Shown here piece after piece: positions 17,849-27,892 of a stretch of DNA of 64,000 nucleotides; within the stretch, counting starts at the first letter, position 1; each line of letters opens with the position of its first letter. Made by a program: the position numbers and the translations under genes. The notes beneath the pieces were generated by a model. That model was not told where the DNA came from and did no database searches. It saw only the letters and a program-made list of their open reading frames with translations. Source of the DNA: Pseudolabrys sp. (GTDB lineage: Bacteria; Pseudomonadota; Alphaproteobacteria; Rhizobiales; Xanthobacteraceae); contig JAUXXH010000010.1 in the NCBI GenBank assembly GCA_030684935.1, positions 30,855 through 94,854 of the forward strand, given 5' to 3'.

Positions 17849-18841
17849 CTAACGCTGCGGCAGGTTCAGTTCGACGACCAGCTTCTTCCACTGCGCCACT
17901 TCGGCCGAGATTACTTCATCGAACTTCTCGGGGTGCTCGACCGGCGAAAGGCCGAGCTTTTCGACGAACGCCACGAAGTCGGGCGTCTTGGCGATCTCCA
18001 CCAGTTCTTTGCGCAGCTTCTGCACGATCGGCGCCGGGGTCTTGGCCGGCGCGGCAATGCCGTACCAGCTCCAGAAATAGAAGCCCGGGAATTTCTCGCC
18101 AACCGCCTGTACGTTCGGCAGTTTGCGCACGCGCTTCGGGCCGTTGGTGAACAGCACCTTCACGTTGCCGGCCTCGACATGCTGGGCGATGTCCGAAAAC
18201 GGCACCAGGCCGATGTCGATCTGGCCGGCGACCAGGTCGTTGGTGATCAACGACGAGCCCTTGTACGGCACCACCGTGAAGTCGACCTTGATGGTGCGCT
18301 TGAGATATTCCATCTGCGGCGGCGACTGGCTGCCGCAGCTGACCTTGTTGGATTTTGCATAGGTCAGGAACTCGTCGAGATTGTTGACCGCCAGATCCTT
18401 GCGGGCGGCGATCACCAGATCGACCGAGGCCATGTGCGCCAGCGGCTGGAATTCCTCGATGGCGAAACCCGGCTGCTTGAAGATGGCGATGTTCTGCGCC
18501 AGCGGCGCCAGCATCACCACCAGCGTATAGCCGTCGGCCGGCGCCTTGGCGACGTATTGCGCGCCGATATTGCCGGAGGCGCCGCCCTTGTTCTCGACAA
18601 TGACGCTCTGCTTGAACCGCTCGGTCAGCCGCTGCGCCGCGGCACGGCCGATGGTGTCGGTCGGGCCGCCCGGCGCGGTCGGCGCCACGATGGTGACAGT
18701 GCGGGTCGGGTAGTCGGTTTGCGCGGCGGCCGGCAGCGTGAACTGCGGCAGCAGCAGGCCGGCGCCGGCGGCGCCCGCGCCGAGGCCGAATTCGCGGCGG
18801 GTCAGGCGCAACTGTGATGTGCGGTCGTTAAGGTCCTTCAT
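17849..18841 (-). CDS. Bug-family (tripartite tricarboxylate transporter) solute receptor
   Basis: The 330-residue periplasmic receptor begins with a Tat-type signal, TRREFGLGAGAAGAGLL, ending near PAAAQ. The mature part opens YPTRTVTIVAPTAPGGPTDTI and has ENKGGASGNIGAQYVAKAPADGYTL, both typical of Bug proteins that bind carboxylates or amides. GGGGAG five bases before ATG 18841 decides the start over two upstream ATGs. No TctA/TctB membrane genes are nearby, as is common for orphan Bug receptors. It follows the FAH-family gene after a 124-base gap. Confidence 0.9.
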   Translation of the reverse strand: MKDLNDRTSQLRLTRREFGLGAGAAGAGLLLPQFTLPAAAQTDYPTRTVTIVAPTAPGGPTDTIGRAAAQRLTERFKQSVIVENKGGASGNIGAQYVAKAPADGYTLVVMLAPLAQNIAIFKQPGFAIEEFQPLAHMASVDLVIAARKDLAVNNLDEFLTYAKSNKVSCGSQSPPQMEYLKRTIKVDFTVVPYKGSSLITNDLVAGQIDIGLVPFSDIAQHVEAGNVKVLFTNGPKRVRKLPNVQAVGEKFPGFYFWSWYGIAAPAKTPAPIVQKLRKELVEIAKTPDFVAFVEKLGLSPVEHPEKFDEVISAEVAQWKKLVVELNLPQR

Positions 18842-18965
18842 TTCACTCCCCATTTTCAAGTTCTTGTTGTGCAAAGCCCGCCGGTTTCCGGCCGGGCCGT
18901 CGTCTCGGATCATCTTGGTCGCGGAACAGGTCTCCAGTTGCGGTGGTTGGTGATAGGCGTTCCGG

Positions 18966-19751
18966 CTACTTTTCCAGAACGACGGGATTGCTCAGCGTGC
19001 CGATGCCGGTCAGTTCGATTTCGACGGTGTCGCCGGGGCTGATGTTTTCCGGCACGCCGTCGGTGCCCATCCACATCACGTCGCCGGGATAGATGGTGCA
19101 GTACTTCGACACTTCGCTGATGTAGGTCGGTGCGTCGAAGATCATGTTGTTGGTCTTGAAGCTGTCCTTGACCTCGCCGTTGACGCGGATCGTGGTCATC
19201 ATGGTGTCGAGGTCGACGTCGGTTTCGATCCACGGCCCCATCGGCTTGAACGTGTCGGCGTTCTTGGAGCGCCACATGGTGCGGTCGAGCGCCTGCCAGT
19301 CGCGCTCGGACACGTCGTTGCCGATGGTCCAGCCGAACACGTAGTCCAGCGCGTCTTCCTTGGAGACGTTGCGCGCCTTCTTGCCGAACACCGCCACCAG
19401 CTCGCCCTCGTACTGGAATTTCGGGCCGGCATCGCGCGGCTTCACGATGGCTTCGCCATGCGCGATCAGCGCATTGTTGGTGCGGTAGCCGATATCCGGC
19501 TTCTTCGGATATTCCGGCTCCTTGTTGCGCTTGATCGCCATGCGGCGGACGTGATCGGCGTAATTGATGCCGACGCAGTAGAAGGTCGGCGGCACCACCG
19601 GGATTTCCAGCTTCACCGCCGACAACGGAAACGTCCGGGACGTCTTTTTGTACGCGCCGCCGAACGGCGACCCGTCAACGGCAACGACGGTGTCGCCTTC
19701 GATGATGCCGAACGAAATCTTGTCGTCAGCGCTGAACCGGCACCACTTCAT
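18966..19751 (-). CDS. Fumarylacetoacetate hydrolase-family enzyme
   Basis: The 261-residue protein has the FAH fold marks YCVGINYADHVRRM, the metal ligand segment FQYEGELVAVFGK and FGWTIGNDVSERDWQ. Enzymes of this family hydrolyse or decarboxylate 2-oxo acids in aromatic or lactone catabolism. Start ATG 19751 (MKWCRFS) fits the family better than the longer frame and has AGG upstream. With the adjacent Bug receptor and ModA-like protein it may belong to a substrate uptake and breakdown locus. The substrate cannot be stated. Confidence 0.88.
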   Translation of the reverse strand: MKWCRFSADDKISFGIIEGDTVVAVDGSPFGGAYKKTSRTFPLSAVKLEIPVVPPTFYCVGINYADHVRRMAIKRNKEPEYPKKPDIGYRTNNALIAHGEAIVKPRDAGPKFQYEGELVAVFGKKARNVSKEDALDYVFGWTIGNDVSERDWQALDRTMWRSKNADTFKPMGPWIETDVDLDTMMTTIRVNGEVKDSFKTNNMIFDAPTYISEVSKYCTIYPGDVMWMGTDGVPENISPGDTVEIELTGIGTLSNPVVLEK

Positions 19752-19827
19752 GATCGCCTGCTTTTCGATTTTGCGTTGTCTGCGGCGGTCACATTTGCAC
19801 AGACCGCCGCGCAAGCCAACGCGGGCG

Positions 19828-20526
19828 TCAAACCGGCGCGAGCAATCCGGCCTTTTCAATCACCGGCTTTGCCGCCGGTGATGCCAGCAGATCGATCAGC
19901 GCCTTGGCCGCCTCCGGCGCCTTCGAGCCGGCGTGTACCGCGGCCGACAGCGGCATGATGTTCTGCAAGGCGTCGGGGAACGGGCCGAGCACATGGACGC
20001 CGTCGACCAGCTTGAGTTCCGCCAGTTGCTGGATCGCCATGGCGCACTCGCCGCTGGCAACGGCCGGAGCGACCAGGCCCGACCGCGTCGTGGTCTTGCG
20101 CGCCACTTCGTCGGCGATGCCGAGGCTGGCAACGACTTTCAGGAAATGCGCAGCGCTCGGGCTGCCGGTCGCGGGATCGGCGTGAATCACCGATTTGGCC
20201 TGCAAGAGCGCGTTCTTGAAGCCCTCGACGGTGCTGATGTCAGGCTTCGGCTCGTTGAGGCCGACCGCCAGCCCCATGATCATGCGGGCGACGCCGCGCC
20301 TGGTGCTGCCGTCGACCTTGCCCTCCTGCGCCAGCCCCTCGATCATGTCCGGCGTCGCGATCACAACGTCGGCGGCCTCGCCGGCCCGCACCTTCTCCAC
20401 CGTCGCCGAAGGCGGCGCGAATTCCATCGAGATGGTGACATCTTTCGCCTTACGAAAATCGGGCGCGAGCGCTTCGATCGCGCCTTGCATCGCAACCGTC
20501 GTGATAATCCGGATCGTCTGAGTCAT
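19828..20526 (-). CDS. ModA-like substrate-binding protein without signal peptide
   Basis: The 232-residue protein follows the type II periplasmic binding fold of molybdate-binding ModA: FAPPSATVEKVRAGEAADVVIATPDMIEGLAQEGKV, then GLAVGLNEPKPDIST and IHADPATGSPSAAHFL. It starts MTQTIRIITTVAMQGAIEAL with no hydrophobic leader, so export is not supported. No ModB/ModC genes follow. Such orphan proteins are common near Bug and FAH genes in Rhizobiales; their ligand is unknown. Confidence 0.8.
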   Translation of the reverse strand: MTQTIRIITTVAMQGAIEALAPDFRKAKDVTISMEFAPPSATVEKVRAGEAADVVIATPDMIEGLAQEGKVDGSTRRGVARMIMGLAVGLNEPKPDISTVEGFKNALLQAKSVIHADPATGSPSAAHFLKVVASLGIADEVARKTTTRSGLVAPAVASGECAMAIQQLAELKLVDGVHVLGPFPDALQNIMPLSAAVHAGSKAPEAAKALIDLLASPAAKPVIEKAGLLAPV

Positions 20527-20544
20527 GTCGAGGGTGCCGCTTCG

Positions 20545-21453
20545 TTAGAGTTGTGACGCTGCGAACGTATTGCAGGATGACACCTTGCCCTCTTTCAGAC
20601 CAATAGTGAACCAGCGCTGACGCTGCGCCGACGAGCCGTGGGTGAACGAGTCGGGCACCACCGTGCCGCGCGCCATCTTCTGCAAACGGTCGTCGCCGAT
20701 CGCCGCCGCGGTTTGCAGCGCCGCCTCGACATCGCCCGGCTCGATCGACTTCCAGCGCTGATTGGAATGGAAAGCCCAGACGCCGGCGAAACAGTCGGCC
20801 TGCAACTCGACGCGCACTTGAATCCGGTTCGCCGCTGTCTTGTTGCCGGACGCCTGCTGCGCCTCGCGCGCTTTCGTCAGCACGCCGAGCTGGTTCTGCA
20901 CATGATGTCCGACTTCATGCGCCAGCACATAAGCCTGCGCGAATTCGCAGGCCTTGCCGGTGCAGCCTTTGAACCGCACGCTGATCTCGCGGAAGAACGA
21001 CGTGTCGAGATAGATGCGCCGGTCCGACGGACAATAGAACGGACCGGTCGCCGCGGTGGCGAAGCCGCAGCCGCCCTGCACCTGACCGTCGAACAGACGC
21101 AGCCGCGGCGGCCGGTACTGCTGGTTGGAATTCTTGAACACCGCGGTCCAGGTGTCCTCGGTATTGCCGAGCACGGCGGCGACGAAATCGCCCATCTGGT
21201 CCTTCGGGGCGCCGGTGCGCGGCGCCTGCTGCGCCGGCTGTTCGTATTGCGTGCGGTTGCCCGACACCATCTCGGCGCCGCCGATCAGGATGCTCGGATC
21301 GATGCCGAGCGCCCAGCCGATCAGGCCCAGCACCACAACCGTGCCGATGCCGAGACCGCCGCCGCCGGTCGGCAATCCGAATCCGCCGCCGCCACCACCG
21401 CCACCGCGCGCGTCTTCGACATTGTCGCTCCGGCGAAAATCATCCCAGCGCAT
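20545..21453 (-). CDS. Membrane-anchored neutral zinc metallopeptidase (YpfJ family)
   Basis: The 302-residue protein has the zinc site HEVGHH at residues 179-184 and a downstream ELQADCFAGVWA segment with the third ligand. A Gly-rich N-terminal tail (residues 16-36) precedes one hydrophobic segment (GIGTVVVLGLIGWALGI), so most of the protein should lie in the periplasm. Several cysteines (GGCGF, FYCPSD, KGCTGKACEF) probably form disulfides. The physiological substrate is unknown. It is divergent from ccrM. Confidence 0.9.
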   Translation of the reverse strand: MRWDDFRRSDNVEDARGGGGGGGGFGLPTGGGGLGIGTVVVLGLIGWALGIDPSILIGGAEMVSGNRTQYEQPAQQAPRTGAPKDQMGDFVAAVLGNTEDTWTAVFKNSNQQYRPPRLRLFDGQVQGGCGFATAATGPFYCPSDRRIYLDTSFFREISVRFKGCTGKACEFAQAYVLAHEVGHHVQNQLGVLTKAREAQQASGNKTAANRIQVRVELQADCFAGVWAFHSNQRWKSIEPGDVEAALQTAAAIGDDRLQKMARGTVVPDSFTHGSSAQRQRWFTIGLKEGKVSSCNTFAASQL

Positions 21454-21676
21454 CGGCCCGTCTCCAGCGTGTCAAACCCATCGTTACCACAGTGCGCAGC
21501 GCTTGCGGGACCGCATGCACGGTTCCGCTTCAGGTGTGCGCGAACGATCTAAGCCTCGGCAACATAGGCAGAATTTGCCCAGTATTGGGACACTTTCATA
21601 AACCGTTTTTTCACCTTGCGCTCCCATAGTGAGGCCAAGTCGGTTGTAGGTCCCGCGTCTGCCGACCGCGTCGCCT

Positions 21677-22834
<1,158 letters not shown>

Positions 22835-22836
22835 GT

Positions 22837-23151
22837 TTAGCGCACGACCGCGCCGAGCCGTATTCCGGACGCCTTCTGCAGTCGGCTTATCACCGCAAAC
22901 AGATTTTCCGCCCGCGGATTGCCGGTCGGGCCGAACATCCGCATCAGGCTTTTTGCCGGCGTACCGGTTTCCCTCGCTAGACGTTCGAAACCGACCGTCG
23001 CGTTGATGTAATCGCGCAGCACGCTCTTGCCCGTCTCCAGGTCGCCGGCCAGCATCTGCTCGACCGCTTCGGTGAGCAGCGCCGCACGAAATTCCGGATC
23101 GCGCTCGACGCGCGCTTTGACCGTGTCCTTGAAGTCTCGTGTCAGTGCCAT
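22837..23151 (-). CDS. HI1420-family addiction-module antitoxin (HTH)
   Basis: The 104-residue protein has the antidote signature LRDYINATVGFERLARETGTPAKSLMRMFGPTGNPRAENLFAVISRLQ, a lambda-repressor-like helix-turn-helix. It binds and neutralises a RelE/HigB-like toxin and represses its own operon. The ATG at 23151 directly follows the toxin reading frame on the same strand, and the antitoxin gene is intact. Read through in one frame, the broken toxin and antitoxin look like one 211-residue protein, but that is an effect of the frameshift. Confidence 0.88.
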   Translation of the reverse strand: MALTRDFKDTVKARVERDPEFRAALLTEAVEQMLAGDLETGKSVLRDYINATVGFERLARETGTPAKSLMRMFGPTGNPRAENLFAVISRLQKASGIRLGAVVR

Positions 23152-23152
23152 T

Positions 23153-23472
23153 TCATTTTCGCTTTCGCTTTTTGTAGTCGATCCATCGACCGAATGCCGC
23201 CTCGATGTCTTGTTGCTGACGCTGCTTGGTGCCGCCGCCCAGCAGAATGACCACCGTCTCACCGTCGCGCGCCAGATAGATGCGGTAGCCCGCCCGAAAT
23301 CGATCCGGTATTCCAACACACCGCCGCCCACGCCTTTCACGTTCGACGTGTTGCCGTTGCGCAGCCGGGTCAGCGCGATGGCGACCTTCGCCGCGGCCTG
23401 GACTTCCAGCCGGTCGAACCACCGGCCGAATTCGCTTCTCCCGGCCCAATCCAAGTGTTCAAGAAGCTGCAT
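23153..23472 (-). pseudogene. HigB/RelE-like toxin gene with a one-base frameshift
   Basis: The first half reads EFGRWFDRLEVQAAAKVAIA ... GGGVLEYRIDFG from ATG 23472. The second half reads GYRIYLARDGETVVILLGGG ... DIEAAFGRWIDYKKRKRK in another frame ending at 23153. Together they match the phage-derived Gp49/HI1419 toxin family of about 100 residues. The break is at GGGCGGGC (23288-23295 on this strand), where one missing C would restore the usual FGPGYRIY. This may be a true mutation or a base-calling error in a G/C run. Confidence 0.8.
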
Positions 23473-23490
23473 CCGATGGTGTCTTATATG

Positions 23491-23506
23491 TTACCAATTA
23501 TGGCAA
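23491..23506 (-). promoter_or_regulatory. Candidate operator of the HigBA-type pair
   Basis: TTACCA, four bases, TGGCAA on the plus strand is an inverted repeat with one mismatch, 18 bases before the toxin ATG. The surrounding stretch is AT-rich compared with its neighbours. Confidence 0.45.
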
Positions 23507-23593
23507 ACGCAAGACCCTGTCGTCGTATCGGCCACGTGAGCACGCGCGCACAGCGCGGGCCTGACGGCATTCTAGAGGAAGCCCGCCGCCCTG

Positions 23594-24082
23594 TCAGGAC
23601 GGCGCGAGCGCTTCCAGAAACAACTCCAGCGCCCGCTTGGCGAAAGCGTCCATGTTGGCCTGCCGGTCATTGCTGCCGGTTTCCAGCGTGATGGCGCGGT
23701 CGACCGGTCCGGACACGGCCATGCAGCTGTGGCCGGCCGCATCGCCATAGCGGTTGCCGGACGGCCCCGCCGCGCCGGTCTCGGCGAGGCCCCACGTCGT
23801 CTCGTGCCGTTCGCGCATGCGCTTCGCGCACATCAGCGCGAACACCTCGGTCGACGCCCGCAGGCCGTCCACCATGTCGGCGTCGGTGATGCCGAGCAGC
23901 ACAGTGCGCGACTGCCGCGTATAGACCACCGCGCCGCCCACGAAATAGGCCGAGGCGCCGGGCACCGCCAGCAGCGCCGCCGCGATCAGGCCGCCGGTCG
24001 ACGACTCGGCGACCGACACCGTTTCCTTGCGGGCGAACAGGCGCGCCGCGACTTTTTCGGCGATCGGCATCAGCGTTTGCAT
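23594..24082 (-). CDS. pncC: CinA-family nicotinamide-nucleotide amidase (PncC)
   Basis: The 162-residue single-domain protein converts NMN to NaMN and ammonia in pyridine nucleotide recycling. SVAESSTGGLIAAALLAVPGAS holds the catalytic serine region, and WGLAETGAAGP and GDAAGHSCMAV are family marks. It lacks the MoaB-like N-terminal domain of long CinA proteins. It begins three bases after the end of the aminotransferase gene on the same strand, so they are likely one transcript. Confidence 0.9.
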   Translation of the reverse strand: MQTLMPIAEKVAARLFARKETVSVAESSTGGLIAAALLAVPGASAYFVGGAVVYTRQSRTVLLGITDADMVDGLRASTEVFALMCAKRMRERHETTWGLAETGAAGPSGNRYGDAAGHSCMAVSGPVDRAITLETGSNDRQANMDAFAKRALELFLEALAPS

Positions 24083-24085
24083 AGG

Positions 24086-25312
24086 TCAGTCTCCGCGTTC
24101 GATGTTGCCGCTGCGCGCCGGCACGCCGAATTCGCGGCGGCACACGTCGGCCAATAGCGCCACGCCGTCGCGGATGTCGTCATGCGACGGGCTGGCGAAG
24201 CAGAGCCGCATGCGGCTCTTGCTGTGGGTCTTGTCGGCCGACCAGTTCGGCCCGGGATTGATGGCGACGCCTTTGGCCAGCGCCGCCTGATAGAGCTTCA
24301 TGGTGTCGACTTGGTCGGGCAGCTTGACCCAGAGGAAGATGCCGCCCTTTGGCTCGTCGAATTCCGCCGCGGTGCCGAACTGCTCGTTGAGCGATTCCAT
24401 CAGCGTGTCGAGCTTGGCGCGCAGGCCACGGCGCAACTCCGGCAGGTGCGTGTCGAAATGCGCGGCGCAATATTCCGCCAGTACCATCTGCTCCAGCGCG
24501 CCCGAGCCGGCATCGGTTTTCAAGGCCAGCATGCGCGACAGGATGGCCCACGGCGCGACGATGAAGCCGACGCGGAGCGCCGGCGCGATCGATTTCGAGA
24601 ACGAGCCGATGTGGATGACGTTACTGGATTGGCTCATGGCGTAGAGCGCCGGCGGGCGCTGGCCGGTCCAGACCAGATCGGCATAGCAGTCGTCCTCGAA
24701 CACCGGCACGCCGTAGTGGTCCGCCAGCTTGAGCAGCGCGGTGCGGCGGCTTTCGTCGAGGATGGTCGCGGTCGGGTTCTGCACGGTCGGGATGGTGTAG
24801 ATGAATTTCGGCCGGATGTTTTGGGCCTTCAGGTCCGCGAGGGCCCCGGCCAGCGCGTCGATGTTCAGGCCGCCGCCGTCGAGCGGGATGCCGACGACGT
24901 TGACGCCGAGCCGCGTGTAGCGGTTCAGCGTGCCCTCGTAGCAGTCGCGCTCGCAGATCACGGTGTCGCCGCGCGCGAGAAGCGCGCCGTGCACCAGGTC
25001 GAGCGCCTGCAGCGACCCCGACACGATGAGGATGTCGTCGGCGCTGCAATTCATGCCGGCGTCGCGCTTGAGCTTGGCGGCGAGGAAGTCGCGCAGCGGC
25101 CGGTAGCCCTGCGGCCCGCTGTTGAGACCGTAGGTCGCCAGCGACCGGCCCTCGCGGGCGATCACCGCTTGCGCCGCCGCCAGCAACCCGTCGACCGGCA
25201 CGCCGTCGGGGTCGTTGTTGCCGCCGGTGAAATTGTAGCGCGGCGCGCCGGTCCATTTCACCGCCGGCGCTGGCGTGCCGGGCGGCAGCAGAGGGCCGAA
25301 ATCGAATGTCAT
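24086..25312 (-). CDS. PLP-dependent aminotransferase, class I/II (LysN/2-aminoadipate type)
   Basis: The 408-residue fold-type I enzyme has the PLP lysine in HIGSFSKSIAPALRVGF and the cofactor-ring motif PVFEDDCYADLVW. IYTIPTVQNPTATIL matches MocR-associated and LysN-like transaminases. No N-terminal GntR helix-turn-helix is present, so it acts as an enzyme only. The amino donor is not evident. It is upstream of pncC with no promoter gap; a palindromic repeat separates it from RidA. Confidence 0.88.
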   Translation of the reverse strand: MTFDFGPLLPPGTPAPAVKWTGAPRYNFTGGNNDPDGVPVDGLLAAAQAVIAREGRSLATYGLNSGPQGYRPLRDFLAAKLKRDAGMNCSADDILIVSGSLQALDLVHGALLARGDTVICERDCYEGTLNRYTRLGVNVVGIPLDGGGLNIDALAGALADLKAQNIRPKFIYTIPTVQNPTATILDESRRTALLKLADHYGVPVFEDDCYADLVWTGQRPPALYAMSQSSNVIHIGSFSKSIAPALRVGFIVAPWAILSRMLALKTDAGSGALEQMVLAEYCAAHFDTHLPELRRGLRAKLDTLMESLNEQFGTAAEFDEPKGGIFLWVKLPDQVDTMKLYQAALAKGVAINPGPNWSADKTHSKSRMRLCFASPSHDDIRDGVALLADVCRREFGVPARSGNIERGD

Positions 25313-25335
25313 GATGGTGCTCCCGGCCTCAGAGT

Positions 25336-25429
25336 GTCATGGCCGGGCTTGTCCCGGCCATCTCGATCAGGGGCGCACTGCCTTCTTGAACGGGATCACC
25401 GGGTCACGCGCTGCGCGCGGCCCGGTGAT
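25336..25429. repeat. Compound palindromic repeat
   Basis: The left part GTCATGGCCGGGCTTGTCCC ... GGCCAT is a copy of the core seen at 12821. The right part has arms ATCACCGGG (25395-25403) and CCCGGTGAT (25421-25429). It fills the gap between the aminotransferase and RidA genes. Confidence 0.65.
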
Positions 25430-25443
25430 GACTATAAAAAGTG

Positions 25444-25794
25444 CTACTTCCCCGCCGCCACCATGATCTCGACCTTGTAGTCCGGCGTCGCCAGCTTCGC
25501 CTCGACGGTGGCGCGCGCCGGCGTGTTGCCCGGCGACACCCAGGCGTCCCACACCGCGTTCATCTCGGCGAAATTGGCCATGTCGGTGATCCAGATATTG
25601 GCGGTCAGCAGCTTGGACTTGTCGCTGCCGGCCTTGGCCAGAAAGCCGTCGATCTGCGCCAGGATGTCCTTGGTCTGCTCGGTCGTGCTCTTGCCCTTCG
25701 GGTTATCGGCGACAATGCCCGCCAGATAGACCGTGTTGCCATGCACAACGGCCTTGCTCATGCGCGGGCCGGTCTCGAAACGCTGGATGCTCAT
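25444..25794 (-). CDS. RidA-family enamine/imine deaminase
   Basis: The 116-residue protein is of the YjgF/YER057c/UK114 family, which removes reactive enamines formed by PLP enzymes. The C-terminal signature is ARATVEAKLATPDYKVEIMV, with the arginine that binds the carboxylate. HGNTVYLAGIVAD is also typical. The frame runs further upstream, but ATG 25794 with AAGGAC gives the family length. Its position next to a PLP aminotransferase is consistent with that job. Confidence 0.92.
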   Translation of the reverse strand: MSIQRFETGPRMSKAVVHGNTVYLAGIVADNPKGKSTTEQTKDILAQIDGFLAKAGSDKSKLLTANIWITDMANFAEMNAVWDAWVSPGNTPARATVEAKLATPDYKVEIMVAAGK

Positions 25795-25936
25795 GGTTTT
25801 TGTCCTTTTCTGAAACTCGCGGCGTATTCCTAAAGAATGACGGGCCGCTGGCAAGCCCATAGGCATGGGATATGATGGGACGAGCCGGGGCGGATGCGTC
25901 AGAACCCCGCGACAATTCCGCGTAGGGGGGAAGCGC

Positions 25937-27223
25937 ATGACTGTTCTAGTGGCCGGCGGCGGCATCGGCGGCCTGACCGTGGCCTTGAGCCTGCACCAGA
26001 TCGGCGTGCCGGTTAAGGTGCTCGAGAGCGTCACGACGCTCAAGCCGCTCGGCGTCGGCATCAATGTGCTGCCGCACGCCTGCCGCGAACTCATCGAACT
26101 CGGCCTGCTCGAGCGCCTCGACGAGACCGGCATCCGCACCAAGGAACTGGCCTACTTCTCCAAGCACGGCAAGCCGATCTGGTCGGAGCCGCGCGGGCTG
26201 GACGCCGGCTACAAGTGGCCGCAGGTGTCGATCCACCGCGGTATCCTGCATCAGGTGCTGCTCGACGCCGCGCGCGAGCGCATCGGCACCGACAACATCC
26301 TCACCGGCCATCACCTGCGCGACTGGACCGAAACCGCCGACGGCGTGCGCGCGCACTTCGTCAACAAGGACGGCGACGCCATCGGTGATTACGACGGCAG
26401 CCTGCTGATCGGCGCCGACGGCATCCATTCGGCGATGCGCGCCAAGCTCTATCCGCAGGAAGGCGCGCCGATCTGGAACGGCCGCATCCTGTGGCGCGGC
26501 GTCACCGAGGGCGAGCCGTTTCTGTCCGGCCGCACCATGATCATGGCCGGGCACGAGAGCTTGAAATTCGTCTGCTACCCGATTTCGCGCGCCGCCACCG
26601 AACGCGGCCGGCCGACCATCAACTGGATCGCCGAGCGCCTGCTGCCGCCGGACTACCAGTGGCGCCGCGAGGACTACAACCGCGTCGGCAAACTCGACGA
26701 ATTCCTGCCCTACTTCGAGGACTGGACATTCGACTGGCTCGACGTGCCGGGCCTGATCCGCAACGCGCAATATTGCTACGAGTATCCGCTGGTCGACCGC
26801 GACCCGCTGGAGCGCTGGACCTTCGGCCGCGTCACGCTGATGGGTGACGCCGCGCACCCGATGTATCCGATCGGCTCCAACGGCGCCTCGCAGGCCATTC
26901 TCGACGCCCGCGTGCTGGGCCGCGAAATCCTCGCCAGGGGCGAAACCCCGGCGGCCTTGCAGGCCTACGAAGACGAGCGCCGGCCGGCCACCACGCAGCT
27001 TGTGCTGCTCAACCGCAAAAACGGCCCCGAGCAGGTCATGCAGATGGTCGAGGAGCGCGCACCCGACGGCTTCGATCAGGTCACCGACGTGCTCAGCCGG
27101 CAGGAGCTGGAAGATATCGCCGCCAACTACAAGAAGGTGGCGGGCTTCCAGGTCGACGCGCTCAATGCCAAGCCGGCCATCCTGCCGGCCGGCGCCGGAC
27201 GGCGGGCGGAAGCGGCCGAGTAA
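25937..27223 (+). CDS. FAD-dependent monooxygenase (UbiH/PHBH-like flavin oxidoreductase)
   Basis: The 428-residue protein has the dinucleotide motif VLVAGGGIGGLTVALSLHQI at the N-terminus, GADGIHSAMR in the middle and GDAAHPMYPIGSNGASQAI, the FAD ribityl motif, near residue 300. Enzymes of this type hydroxylate aromatic compounds using NAD(P)H and oxygen. ATG 25937 with GGGGGGAAG upstream is preferred over an earlier ATG. The substrate is not evident. It is divergent from RidA. Confidence 0.88.
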   Translation: MTVLVAGGGIGGLTVALSLHQIGVPVKVLESVTTLKPLGVGINVLPHACRELIELGLLERLDETGIRTKELAYFSKHGKPIWSEPRGLDAGYKWPQVSIHRGILHQVLLDAARERIGTDNILTGHHLRDWTETADGVRAHFVNKDGDAIGDYDGSLLIGADGIHSAMRAKLYPQEGAPIWNGRILWRGVTEGEPFLSGRTMIMAGHESLKFVCYPISRAATERGRPTINWIAERLLPPDYQWRREDYNRVGKLDEFLPYFEDWTFDWLDVPGLIRNAQYCYEYPLVDRDPLERWTFGRVTLMGDAAHPMYPIGSNGASQAILDARVLGREILARGETPAALQAYEDERRPATTQLVLLNRKNGPEQVMQMVEERAPDGFDQVTDVLSRQELEDIAANYKKVAGFQVDALNAKPAILPAGAGRRAEAAE

Positions 27224-27293
27224 GCGCGTCGCGACGGAACTTTACGACCGGCTGACGGCTTATTGCGTTGGAACTCCACAGGAGGCTACGACG

Positions 27294-27878
27294 ATGGGCT
27301 GGTTTTCACCCGACATGCAGACGATGGATGATCTTTTCATGCATTCGCTGCAGGACATTTATTACGCCGAGCATCAGATCCAGAAAGCGCTGCCGGACAT
27401 GATCGAGAAAGCGTCCGACGCCGAGCTCAAGCGCGGCTTCCGGATGCACCTGAAGCAGACCAAGGGCCACATCAAGCGGCTCGACCAGGCCTTCAAGAAG
27501 CTCAAGACCAAGCCGAGCGGCACCAAGTGCCCGGCCATCGACGGTATCATCGAGGAAGCCAACGACATCGCCAGCGAGATCGACGACAAGATGGTGCTCA
27601 ACGCGGCGCTGATCGCGGCGGCGCAGGCGGTCGAACATTACGAGATCACCCGCTACGGCACGCTGGTGGCCTGGGCCAAGATGCTCGGCAGCCCCGACGT
27701 GGCGAAGCTGCTGGCGATGAACCTCAAGGAAGAAAAAGCCACCGACAAGAAGCTCGGCGACATCGCCAAGCGCAAGATCAACCGCAAGGCGATGCTGCGC
27801 CGCAAGCCGGGCCCGGACGCGGTCGAGCGCGCCGAGAACGCCATGCTGGTGGCGGCATCGGGCATCCCGGCGATCTGA
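27294..27878 (+). CDS. DUF892 (YciE/YciF-type) ferritin-like protein
   Basis: The 194-residue four-helix protein begins DLFMHSLQDIYYAEHQIQKALP. It carries a Glu and His pattern (YYAEHQ, HIKRLDQAF, AAQAVEHYEITRYGTL) that fits a di-iron ferritin-like fold. YciF-type proteins are stress-induced in many bacteria, and their chemistry is unknown. CAGGAGG precedes the ATG. A GGAAC and a CGTT occur upstream, but 25 bases apart, which is too far for an EcfG promoter. Confidence 0.88.
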   Translation: MGWFSPDMQTMDDLFMHSLQDIYYAEHQIQKALPDMIEKASDAELKRGFRMHLKQTKGHIKRLDQAFKKLKTKPSGTKCPAIDGIIEEANDIASEIDDKMVLNAALIAAAQAVEHYEITRYGTLVAWAKMLGSPDVAKLLAMNLKEEKATDKKLGDIAKRKINRKAMLRRKPGPDAVERAENAMLVAASGIPAI

Positions 27879-27892
27879 TTGTTGTCGTCTAA

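Noticed and set aside
22837..23472. A single 211-residue toxin-antitoxin fusion protein
   Set aside because: The join only exists because the toxin frame shifts into the antitoxin frame. The middle segment loses the toxin motif, while the other frame restores it.
27236..27269. GGAAC and CGTT upstream of the DUF892 stress protein, as a second EcfG promoter
   Set aside because: The spacer is 25 bases; the EcfG consensus needs 16-17. No better pairing of the two boxes is present.
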